Shown: positions 12,401 through 22,433 of the stretch, piece after piece
Numbering within the stretch: the stretch's first letter is position 1
Layout: the number at the start of each line of letters is the position of its first letter
Assembly (NCBI GenBank): GCA_029339195.1
Contig: JAPTJF010000095.1
Span: 62,001 to 126,000 of the forward strand
DNA: 64,000 nt
Source: Micractinium sp. NFX-FRZ
Lineage: Eukaryota; Chlorophyta; Trebouxiophyceae; Chlorellales; Chlorellaceae
Direction of reading: 5' to 3'
Notes under the pieces: model-generated
Told to the model about the DNA's origin: nothing
The model's input: the letters and a program-made list of their open reading frames with translations, nothing else
Database searches by the model: none
Made by a program: the position numbers and the translations under genes

Positions 12401-15400
12401 CACACTGCAGACCCAAATGCAAGTGCTGGCCATATCCAACATGTAACACCTATTGTGTATTCGAAAGCCCGTGAGCAACCCCCCAAAAAACTTGAACACA
12501 CGCAATGCGTGGGCGCTGCGCCCTGGTGCCTCACCATACTCTGCATCCGAGTGCATGGAGGAGGTCCTCATCTGCACCTCCATGGGGAACCCTCCCGGTC
12601 CAATCACCGCTGTGTGCAGGCTCTGGTACCCTGACGCCTGCGGGTGGGAGGGCGGGCCAGGGGCAGGGGCAGGGGCACTCGAGGTGAGGAAGCAGCGAGA
12701 GCGGAGGTGAGGTCGGCGCGGCGGGGCAAATCATGCGCGCTTGTGCTGTTCTGCCCCGTGCTTTCCCGCCCACCTTTGACATGCAAAGTGAATCGTCCTC
12801 CCCCTTCCCAACCTCCCCTTCCCACATGGTACTGCAACTGCGTGTACCAAAGTACCAACTGCAGTACCACAGTGCCCACCTTTGGCAGCGCAATGTAGTC
12901 GTCCTCTTCCCCCGCCACCCGCCGGAAGAGGCGGTGCACCGCGGGCAGCAGCTTGTAGCAGGCAGCAATCGCCTCCGCCTGGCGCCTGCAAGGAGAGATG
13001 CGGGGGTGTGGATCGAGGCGTTTAGGGGTTGAGTATGATGCATCGCTGCAACGTGTGGTGTAGCAGAGCGGTGTAGCAGACGTGTGCCCCCTTGCAAGCG
13101 CTTGGGAGGGTGCGTCCACTGCCCCTAGCATTCACAGTGACAAACAATGGAAGGGAAGAGGGAGGGAGGGGCGGGATGACGACAGATAGGAAGGAAAGAA
13201 GAAAGGAGGGGAGGAGGACGGGTGGGAGGGAGGCACAAATGGTAGAGGGACGGGAGGAGGTAAAGAAAGGCAGGGAACCAAGGAAAGGTCAGCAAGGACA
13301 GATGAGAGCAAGGACAGAAGCAAAGAAGACAGAACCCCCACCTGCCGCCGTCGTCGTCCACCACGACGCGGAGGGCGCGGGCGTCGTACACCTCTGCGAG
13401 GGGCACCCCCTTGCGCGCCATTTTGCGGAAGGTGCTGTACAGCGACTTGAGGCGGCCCTGCAGGCGAGGGGAGAGAGCCATGAAGAGGGCGGAGCACACA
13501 TTTGTAAGCATCGGTGAGCACAAGACCTTAGCCGATAGACTTCTGTAGGTGCCATCGGCGTGTCGTGGGGCGGACCCACGACCGAGAGACGTGCGGGATG
13601 GAGCGACCCAACGGACCAACAGCGGCTCTTGGCCTTGCCCCTGCACAAGGCTTGCCCCACCCCTCCTGCCACGCCCACACCAGAGGCGGGAAACGCTGGC
13701 CAGGCTCTCTGCACCTGTACTGCCACTCCCCGCCCAACCTGTACCGCGGTATACCGCCACCCACCTGCACCGACACCTCCAGGCCGCTGGCCAGGCTCTC
13801 CGTCCCAATCTCCCGCATCAGCAGCTGCGCACACGCCTGCAGCACCTCCAGACCTCGCCGGCCCCTGCAGCACAGGGCAGGGGCGGGGTGCAAGGCGGGA
13901 GGGCGGCGGGCCGCAGCAGAGGGCAGCCGTCAGTGGGCAGGCGACGGTGGCGCAACGCAATAAGGTGTGCCTAGCGGTGCAGCAAGCGCGGGTGCCCAGC
14001 CAGCAGCGCCCTTCGCGCCCGGCCTGCACTAGTCACGAGCCCAGCATGGCCCACAGCCACACAGCAAACCCAACAACGCGCGCCCCGCTCCCTAGCCAGG
14101 CTCGGGCATCCTGGAAGGCCACAGCGCAGCACTGACAGCTGCACCACTGTTTTTGTTCCCAAGGCTCACCCCGCCCCCGAGCGCAGCTTGGCGATGTTGA
14201 AAGTGGTGGCGTCAAAAGGCAGCACCGTCTCTATGAGCTCGCGGGCCTGCAGGGGGCGGAGGGCAGGGCGCAAGAAGAGCGCGGCGCAGCGCTGTCAGAC
14301 GTTGCAACCTGCTGTCAGCGGACGCTAATGGGGGGCAGACACGGGGCACCGTTCTGACAGCCACCAACCACCACGTCGGCAGGGGGATGAAGATGAAGTA
14401 ATGAAGATGAAGGGTTGAGGTGATGTGAGGTAGCGGGAGGGGTGAGGGTGCATGGCGAGGCCGGTTGTTTACGGAAGGCAGCCTGAGGGGGCGGCATTCG
14501 TAGCCGCGGTGCTGCTGCACACAAACTGGACCGCAAGCAGCCGTGCAAAAGCATGCTCCTCTCCATGCCGGCTTGGAGGGGTGGGTGGCGGGCTGCAATG
14601 AAGGCGTGAGAGTGGCCTCACCTCCTGCTGCTGCGGTGTCAGCCAGCCCCAGTCCTCCTCTCTGCCGCCGCTGCTGCCGCTGCTGCTGCTGCTGCTGCTG
14701 CTAACGCTGCCGCCAATGCTGATGGTGGTGGCTGTGCTGCTGCTGCTGCTGCTGCTGCTGCCGCCAGCAGCGGCGCTGGCGCTGGCGCTGGTGCTGGCGG
14801 CGGCGTGCGAGCGCTGCCGCTCGCGCACCGCGGCGGCGGCTGCCACCTCGGCAGCGCTGGCGCCTGCTGTGCTCTTGGTTGTGAGGTGCAGGGTGCCGGT
14901 TTCGTCTATGGTGCACTCGCACTCCTCCTCCAGGCATGCGTCCAGGGAGGAGACGGCCTGAGATGTGAAAAGGGGGGACAGGGAGGGGGGGAATAAACCG
15001 AATGTTGAGAGTTGAACCAAGAAACACTGTGCAGCCACACGCCTCCAGGCGGTCCTCCAGCGAGGAGACGGCCTGGCGGTGGGACCGGCGGGGGGGAGAG
15101 GAGCCAATGCTACAAGTTGAGCGCTAGAATAAGGGCAGTCACAGATGTCATCCAGGCAGGCAGGACGTCCAAGGAAGAGAGGGCATATGGCAGGCACCCC
15201 GGGCAGCGCCTGCCGCTGGCACCGCCAACACACCCACACCCTCTGCTCAAATGACAGGCCCTGCCAGCAGGCAAATGATTGGGCACCCCGCACAGCGCGT
15301 CAAGCTGCCGCCGCTCTCGTCCTATCTCCATCCCTCCGCCTACCACAAACCCACAGGCACTTGTGCACAGGAGCGCACCTGGGAGGGGATGGTGGGCACC

Positions 15401-18400
15401 CCGCACAGCGCGTCCAGCTGGCGCCTCAGCTTGCGGTACTCCCCAGGCTGCAGCACCGCAAAGCACAGGTCCTCCAGCTCCGACTGCGGGCGGGGCGGAA
15501 GGGCAGGGGTTGAACAACCAAGGTTAGGGTGCAAAGCACAGAGCAAAGCACAGGTCCCCCAGCTCAGGATTGCGGCGGGCAGGAGATGAGGGAGGCGAGA
15601 GGGAAAGAGGAGCAGGGGTGAACGTTAGGGTGTTAGGGGTAGGGGTAGGGTGCAAAGCACACGGCAAAGCACAGGTCCTCCAGCTCCGACTGCAGGCGGG
15701 TGGGCGGGTGGGTGGGGGAAGCGCAGAAGGAGGGCAGGCAGGGAGTGGACGATCAAGGTTGGGGTCCGAAGCAGGCAGCCATGCAGGGGTCCTGCCGCTC
15801 GGAGTGCGGTCGGGCCGAGAAAGAAGAGCAGCAGGAGGGCAAGCAGGGGGTGGACTTTCAAGGTTGGGGTGCAGAGCCAAGCAAAGCACCGAAGCTGCAG
15901 CGTACAGTGTGAGGGGGGAAGAGTGTAGAGCGCGCACACATGAAGGCAACACGTGATGCATGCTGGACAGACAAGGGTTGCAAGGGAGCCCAGAGGCAGT
16001 CTCGTCCGGCCGAGTGCCCACCTTGGAGCACCATATCAGCAACACAATCAGTGCCCGGTGCCCTCCCAACATGCCCTGCCCTCCCGCCACCCACCTTGAG
16101 TGCAAACATTCCCAGGCGCTCGGCCAGCGAGCACCACACGCGCCGCGTCTCGCTGGCCACCGCCTGCTGCTTCACCGGGGACAGCGCATAGCTGCAGAGG
16201 GGTGGGGCGGTTTTATCACAATTGAGCGGTTGCTCAGGGCTTGCTTTACAGCGGACAACGCGTAGCTGCGGAGGGAGGGTGGGGGTGGTTTGGTTGCAGT
16301 CAAGGGCTGCTGTCCAGACTTGCTTTTAAGGGGGAAAACGGGGGCAGGAGGGCGATGCAAGTCTCGGAAGGGTTGAGCGCCAGCCACTGCCTGCTGCTTC
16401 TCAATGAACGCGCGGTACGCCCCCGGACACTCCCCCGACCCTGGACACCGGCCCCTCGATCACTCACACTGTGCGCATGTTGTGCAGGCGGTCTGCCAGC
16501 TTGATCGCAATCACAAGTGGCTCACCCACCATCGTGAGAATCATGTTCCTGCTTAAACAAGAGCAAAAGGCGATGGTAGGTGCAGTGCTGGCGACGAGGA
16601 CAAGCAGGCTCCCTGCCGCCGGACAATCGTGCACAGAGAGGCACTCAAATAAGTCATGACCGCACACCGTCCTCTGGCTGCCAAAGGCAAAGACATGCAG
16701 AGTGGAAACACAGCCCCAGCAGCTGCACATCATCACCCCAGGTGTTAACATGAACCATTGCTGAACCTCAGCTGCGCCCTCCCCCCACCTGAGCTGCGCC
16801 TCCTCCTCCTGGGTCGGCTGCGCGCTCTCCACCCGCAGGCGGCGCCGCACAATCTGGTTGGTCGTGCTCAGCTGGCTGACTTTGGAGACCATGCTGGCCA
16901 CCTGGAACGGGAGATGTTGGGGGGGAGGGCAGAGCGGGGGAGCACAGTGACTGGCATGGCTGGCCGTGCCCGCTCGTAAACACACGTGATACAACGGTTG
17001 CAAGCAGCCAACACAACACGTGCTCCCAGACAACGTTTCCACTTCCAAAGGGTCAGGGTCCAGGGTTATTGATTTACGGTTTGCCCACCTGCTCCCCAAA
17101 CAACGTCTCCACTTCCGTGAAATCCACGTCCGTGTCATCCAGCACGTCGTGCAGCAGCGCAGCCACCACCGCCGCCTCGGCCCTGCACAGAGAGCGGGGG
17201 TGGGAGGACGGGTGAGGGCAGCAAACGGGGGGGTCAGCGGCAGGGCAAGGTCGGCATGGGTGGGCCCGCAGGGCAGCCGCTGGGGCCGCGTCGGCACAGC
17301 GCAGTGCTGTATGACGCCACACACGTGCTGCCTGCCCCGCATCGTTGCTCCGAGGCTCCCACAGCAGCACAGAAGCGCGGCCGCCCCTGCTGGCTGCCTC
17401 AGCTCAGCGCACCCGCTCATGCTCGATCAGCGCACTCCCAGTGCACGTTTGTGCACCAGCTTGTACCAGAGCAGAGAGCAAACCCTGCGCACTTGTCTGC
17501 AACAGTACCACCACAGCAACACAAGCCCCCCCCCCCCCAGCTCACCGCTCGTCCTCCTCCGTGGGCGACAGCAGCCCCTCCACAACGAGGGCGGTCTCAA
17601 TGCAATGCGTCACATATGGCTGCCGCGTCTTGCGCACCTGGCCGCTGCAGGCGGGTACGGGGCGGCGGCGAGCGGCGGGCGGCGGCAGTGAGTGGCTGAG
17701 CAGAGGTGCAGGGCGGCCAGGCAGTGCGGGGGGGGGAGGTGCACGGTGCTGCTGCCAGCCGCCCAACCTGCCGCTGCAGCTGGCGCCTACACGCTACCAG
17801 TTCCCGCCGCACCTGCCCAGCCCACGCTGCCCGCCTCACCAGACCTCCCGTGCCACGAGCCGGCCCTGTCCCGCTGTGCCCGCTGTGCCCACACACCCGG
17901 CCCAGGCTTGCCTGTGCGCCTGTGCAGCGAAATCTGCTGCCGCCAGCACAGCTGGGCGGGTGAAGAAGCGGCTGCCGCTGACGTCCACTCCGTGACACAG
18001 CACCGGCGCCTGTGGGCAGGGAACAGAGGGAAAAGGGATGAGGGTCTACAAGGGCGATGGGCACGGCGGTTAGGGGTGGATGTAGGCAGACAGGCGTGGC
18101 GGCAGGTGGCGCAGCCAGGCCTACTGCTTGGATGCGTGCCTGCCTGCCTGCAGCACAGCACAGCACAGCACTTGAGCTGCCGCTCCCAGCTGCCTCCCAG
18201 CTGCCTCCCAGCTTCCAGCCCCCCGGTCAGCACCCACCGTCCTCCTGCGGTGCTGGTGCTGGAACACATATGGCTCGATGCCCTCCCAGGTGGTGCGGGC
18301 CATGTAGTACAGCACGCCACCTGCAGTACAGCAGTACAGCAGTACAGCCACAGCAGCTGAGCAGCATGTGCGCAACGCTGCCCAAGTATGCAGTACGGCA

Positions 18401-19256
18401 GAGAGGTACAACCGGCAGGCAGCACGCCGCGGCAGCAGAATCCGCTCCCGGCGCATGGGCAGCGCAGCGGCAGGGTGAGGGGGGTAGGAGCGCCAGCTGC
18501 AACAGCAAAGCGGCGGCGCATCCGCAATGCCTGTGCTTGCAAAGAGCGCGCGACAGCCACTGAAGCTCCCACGCATCTTCTCCCCTGCCGCTCGCTTTGG
18601 GGCCCGCGCGGGCCATCCTGTGTGCCGACCCCTACCAGGCGGCTGCTGCCCACCCAGGCCCCCGCCCCCCGCCGCTCACTCATGCTGGCTGCCAGGGTGA
18701 AGAGCGAGGCCATGGTCATCCAGGCCGCCTCCCCGGGCTGCTGGCCCAGCAGAGGGTGCAGCCCCGCCGCCGCCGGGTGCCCCACCGCCAGCTGGGAGGC
18801 TGCAGTGGCAGACAGTGCAAGACACGGCGAGCTGGGAATCAAGATTGCAGGACGGGCCTGCCAGACAGCAGGTATTGCTCACAGCTGCCTGGACTGCAGG
18901 CCCCGCCGGCAGCTCTGCGGGCGGCGCCTCCCGCCAGCGCCACGGCCGCCGCGGCGCAGTCGCTGCTGCGTCACGGGTGCACGGCTTCCGGGAGCTATCC
19001 AAACCCGGCGTGCTGGTCACAATAGGGCAGCAGGCGGCTCCCTACCTGCCGCGAGGTGGAGCAGGGCGGGCCAGGGCCCCTTGGCCAGCCCGCTCTTCAG
19101 GGCCACCCCACGCGTGGCGGCGACCGTCAGGGCGCTTGGAGTAAGGCTGCAGCTGGGAGGACAGCTTGCAGGGCGGCCCTGCTGCACAGGAACCCTATGT
19201 AGCGGCGGGAGGGCACGGGGGGCCCAGCCGGGGCGCAGCGACCCCTGCTGCCGCAT
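9422..19256 (-). CDS. Second RelA/SpoT homologue (HD-SYN-TGS, no ACT), ExDD-type synthetase motif
   Basis: A 22-exon model closes in phase at 1,046 aa. Exons: 19256-19046, 18799-18680, 18320-18238, 18009-17897, 17644-17546, 17182-17089, 16901-16789, 16548-16468, 16191-16095, 15483-15379, 14957-14622, 14246-14170, 13864-13765, 13457-13342, 12985-12880, 12637-12535, 12132-11965, 11675-11552, 11381-11290, 10901-10687, 10460-10223, 9771-9422. The HD domain shows [19 protein letters not shown] and [12 protein letters not shown]. The synthetase shows [32 protein letters not shown] and MEVQMRT. A TGS-like tail ([15 protein letters not shown], then [15 protein letters not shown]) is split by an Ala-rich insert, and no ACT follows. 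This layout resembles plant RSH2/3 or the algal RSH4 group; I cannot assign the subfamily. EEDD sits where bifunctional enzymes carry RxKD. The start at 19256 gives a basic, Ser/Ala/Pro-rich plastid-type leader; an upstream in-frame ATG near 19499 is possible. Confidence 0.9.
10856..11045. repeat. Copy of an RSH exon edge within its upstream intron
   Basis: The exon 10687-10901 begins with the reverse of plus-strand AGCTTGTGGCCAAAGCGGTC...CTTGCCGTCTGCGGG (10861-10908). A diverged direct copy, GGCTTGTGGCCCAGGCGGTT...CTTGCCGTCTTTGGG, lies at about 10989-11045 in the neighbouring intron. Confidence 0.85.
14930..15080. repeat. Copy of an RSH exon edge in the preceding intron
   Basis: The exon edge at 14940-14960 (plus strand GTCCAGGGAGGAGACGGCCTG) is repeated at about 15054-15076 as CTCCAGCGAGGAGACGGCCTG, keeping the splice acceptor complement. 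Confidence 0.75.
15186..15430. repeat. Three direct copies of an RSH donor-side exon edge
   Basis: GGCACCCCGCACAGCGCGTC occurs in the real exon (about 15398-15417) and again at about 15281-15300. A third, weaker copy (GGCACCCCGGGCAGCGCCTG) lies near 15192. All are in the same orientation. Only the copy at 15379-15483 continues as an open RSH exon. Confidence 0.85.
15450..15895. repeat. Four-copy array derived from an RSH acceptor-side exon edge
   Basis: GCAAAGCACAGGTCCTCCAG, from the exon edge at about 15457-15476, recurs at about 15543 (CCCCAG variant) and 15664. A further diverged form sits near 15786 (GGTCCTGCCGCTCGGAGTGC). Each unit is followed by a Gln/Gly-codon-like GGGCGG stretch and an A-rich AACCAAGGTT or TCAAGGTTGGGGT linker. 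The array fills most of a 600-bp intron. Confidence 0.8.
16155..16425. repeat. Copies of an RSH exon edge inside an intron
   Basis: The exon start at 16191 (plus-strand CTGCTGCTTCACCGGGGACA then GCGCATAGCTGC) has two relatives in the adjoining intron. One is near 16240-16270 (CTTTACAGCGGACAACGCGTAGCTGCGGAGG). The other is near 16387-16420 (CCACTGCCTGCTGCTTCTCAATGAACGCGCGGTA). Both are in the same orientation. Confidence 0.75.
17019..17117. repeat. Copy of an RSH donor-side exon edge in the downstream intron
   Basis: The HD-domain exon end (about 17088-17113, CTGCTCCCCAAACAACGTCT then CCACTTCC) is echoed at about 17024-17047 as GTGCTCCCAGACAACGTTTC then CACTTCC, 65 bp away in direct orientation. 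Confidence 0.8.
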
Positions 19257-19915
19257 CGCGTGCTGTTCCGAGCTTATCGGAGGGAGTGTGGCCGCGCGCA
19301 AAGCGAGAACGCTGTTTTTCAGACCATGAGCGAGCCAGGAAACGCTGGCTGCGGGGCAGAAACACAGGCCGGATGTGAACGCGGATTGTAGCAGCCAGGG
19401 CAGCCGCTTCGGTCCCCCAGTCTCCACACAAGCGTGCTGTGCTGTGCTGGCGGGCGCCGAGCCTGGGCGCCGCCCCCACTCCGCATGCGCCGAGCGCAAG
19501 CATGCACCTTGGCATCACCCTGCTGGGAAGCAGCTTTTGTTGTTACTTCTTGGATTCCTGTCCACACACTAGTGGGGTGGATATCTGCTTCCCCCTTCTT
19601 TGTAAAAGACAACACAGCCGGTGGCCGTGTGAACCATGCAAACTGGCAGGGCAGGCTGAGACAGACGGACATCCAGTCGCACTGGTTTATGCACATACCC
19701 TCACGCACAGCAATGCATGGCACACCATTGTCCTCGCCACCTGCGATTCGCACCCCAAGGGCAACACCTTCAGTGGCCTTACAACCAACATCTGCCGTGG
19801 CTGCTGTTCCTCGCCCCACACATCCACAACGTTAGGAGGTCAGGGGGCCCTCAGCCCCCAGAGAGCTTTAAATTCGAAAGCATGTTGGGAGTGCCAACTA
19901 TGTGCAGCCGTGTTG
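19257..19915. other. Intergenic region between RSH and the membrane-protein pair
   Basis: This 659-bp gap between two minus-strand genes should hold the RSH 5' region and the 3' UTR of the next gene. The 19440-19880 part is less GC-rich than its neighbours. No gene is supported. Confidence 0.5.
19779..19783 (-). terminator. Candidate poly(A) motif for membrane-protein copy A
   Basis: TTACA (TGTAA on the minus strand) lies 133 nt beyond the stop at 19916, a normal distance for a chlorophyte poly(A) signal. Confidence 0.5.
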
Positions 19916-20148
19916 CTAGGGGGCATTGAGCAGCCAAGCCCAGGACCACAGCAGCAGCAGCAGGAGCAGCATGCCAATGCACCGGTCTAGGGCCGTCAGC
20001 TGTGGCCAGCGCAAGGCCACCCCTGGCTGCACGCCTGTGCTCTGCACGCTGAGCGCCGGCTTGGGCGCCATCCAGCTGCGGCCGCACAGGCTGCGGATCA
20101 GGGCCTCTGCCGCCGTCGCTGCCCATGACAGCGGACCGCTGCTGCTTC

Positions 20149-20180
<32 letters not shown>

Positions 20181-21945
20181 CGGCTGCTGCTGCTGCTGCT
20201 TCGGCTGCTGCTGCTGCTGTCTATCGACTCCTCCCACTGCAGCAGAGACAGCGCTGGCTCGAGCTTCACCACCAGCCACATAGGCAGCAGCCAGCCCACC
20301 GCCCAGGACAGGAAGGTGAGGTAGGCCTCGCACTCGGCGCGCTGCTGCTGCTGCATGCCTGCGCCGCCACCTGGCGACACATCGACGGCCGCCGCTGCGA
20401 GCTGAGATGCGTGCAACCCACCGCCTGCGCAGGGGCGGACCCGGGGGCAAGGAAGGGATGGGCCCGGGTTGATTTTAGGATCACTTGACGACAGCAGCAA
20501 AGTCCCCGTGGCTACGCTTTGAGAGGCAACTCCACTGCGCAGGTTCAAAGGCAGGCGGGCAGGCAGCTGCACAGCAGGCGGGCAAGTAGGCGCACAACAC
20601 GCATTTTTCGGGAAGCCTCACCTGGCAGCAGCATGGCCAGCAGGCGCATGACAGAGTGGAAGCGGTGGATGCGCTGTGCACTCAGCGGGTGCGCCAGCAG
20701 CGGCGCCGCGCACAGGCTGCTGTTTCCCCGCACCATCGCCACGCTGTACGCTTGCACCATCATGTGCGGCACCAGCGGCAGCAGGGGCAGCGGGTTGACC
20801 AGCGCCGCCATCGCCACCGCCACCAGCCGGCTGCCTGCAGTAGCCAGTGTTGCAGGGGCGCTGCGCCCAGTCACATGCCGTTGACGGGGAGGGGCTGGCG
20901 AAGCCATTAATTGGGGCAGGATGCACACCTGGCATGTGCGGTGCCCCTCACCCCACCTTCCAGTCAGCTGCGGCCGCACCCCAGGCGCCGCCCACACCAT
21001 GCGCACCCCAGATGACGCGGAAGAGGTCTCTCAAGGCACCGCGGGCACCGGGGTTGGGCTCCACCTCCAGCGCGTGCTGAATGCCTGCACCATAAGAAGA
21101 CGGGGAGGGCGGCGGCTTGGCGTGGGGGGCGCAGGCGGGTGCTGCATGAACACCAGGACTGCCGGCAAGTACCGGCACACTCGCTGGCTGCTGCGCGCAC
21201 CCTGTTCTGTCAGCCTCATTGAATTGGGCCCTCTGTGAACACACAGATGGGCAAGGGCGGTACTGAAGGCCCTGGGCGGTGCTCATGCCGCGCAGGCGGC
21301 ACACAGGTGCTCATGCTGCGACACCACGGCACACTCACCCCACCCCTTCACCTCGTGGCTGTCTCAACAAAGGGAATGCAAAGAAGATGAGGCGGTTGGC
21401 GATCAGGGCCTCCTTACGCCAGGCCAGGTAGAAGCGTGGGGCAGCGGTGGGCAGCAGCCAGAAGGAGCAGACGGTCAGGATTGAAAGCACACGCTGGGAG
21501 CGCTCAGCCGCTGGCAGCGCCCTCCATTCCAGCAGGCTTGCCAGCTGCGCCGCGGTGTGCAGGAGCAGGCTGCGGGCAGCAATGTGGAGGGCAGCAATCA
21601 GCTCATCTGCTGGCAGGCACGCAACGGCATGCAACCTCGTGGCCACCCTCTTACCCAGGCATTACAGCGCTCCTCCGTTGCACCCGCCCTCATGGTGTGA
21701 TGAGAAACCCACCTGAACAGCAGGAGCTTCCGGTCAAAAGACACCGCCCTGACGGCTGCTTTGCGTGTCATCACCACGGCTGCCCTGACGCTGGGCCCCA
21801 CCGCTGCCGCCGCCGCCACCTGCGCGCCGACGTCGCGGACAGGTTGCGGCTCCCGCGGCCCTTCCTGGATCGAGACATTTCCGGGAGCCTGACTGGCGCC
21901 AGGTGCGCCTTCCACGGGGCCCGGCCGCCCAGGCGCATAACTCAT
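19916..21945 (-). CDS. Multi-pass membrane protein, tandem copy A (unknown family)
   Basis: Five exons close in phase at 416 aa: 21945-21713, 21569-21352, 21084-21007, 20834-20622, 20424-19916. Hydrophobic segments appear in order: VLSILTVCSFWLLPTAAP, ANRLIFFAFPLL, VAVAMAALVNPLPLLPLV, YLTFLSWAVGWLLPMWLVV and a C-terminal Leu/Trp-rich stretch before the terminal Pro. This suggests about five membrane passes. The loop after the fourth carries a long poly-Ser run encoded by a CTG/AGC repeat (about 20140-20220). The N-terminus (MSYAPGRPGPVEGAP) has no clear signal peptide. I do not recognise the family. The neighbouring gene is a paralogue sharing exon sizes 218, 78 and 213 nt exactly. Confidence 0.75.
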
Positions 21946-22433
21946 AGTGCTGACACTACGGCCACGGCCTGTCAGCTTGTGCAGTGAGGAGAAGCCTGGA
22001 AGAGCAAGGACGTATGGAAATGTTGTGTTGCCGGCTCTGGCTTAAGGACCACTTGTAGCTCCTGTACCTGCCCTCCTGTCTTCAAACTCCACAAGATTTT
22101 TGGGACACCCCGGCGACTCTTGCATGCCACAAGAAGACATCTTGGCACACAGCGGGTGGCTCTGCATGATGGGCTGCCTCCTGGTGCACGAACACGGCTG
22201 TGGGTGCCTGGCGGAGCTGGGCGTCACCTGCCGCCAATGGCGCCAGCACCAGCACCTTTCGGCTTGCCTGGACTTTGCAACAGTACACAAAAAAGTGTTG
22301 ACAACGCATACTTCAATGCCAAAAAGGGGAGGATTGCTGCATCAACAGAAAACAATCGGGTAAGAGAGGGCATACGAAAAATCACCTGGCTATGCATGCT
22401 CTAACATGCACCTGGCTGGAGAGCACGGCCGCG
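21946..22433. other. Intergenic region between tandem copies A and B
   Basis: This 488-bp gap between two same-strand paralogues should include the promoter of copy A and the 3' UTR of copy B. It is noticeably less GC-rich near 22280-22400. I saw no coding frame with support. Confidence 0.5.

Noticed and set aside
15600..15660. Telomere-like GTTAGGG/TAGGGG run
   Set aside because: Irregular spacing and mixed units; unlike the clean TTTAGGG array at 53300 it does not form a regular repeat.
831..19256. Bacterial contamination or recent bacterial origin of the RSH genes
   Set aside because: Both are broken by many spliceosomal introns with perfect phase agreement, and RSH1 has the plant domain order.
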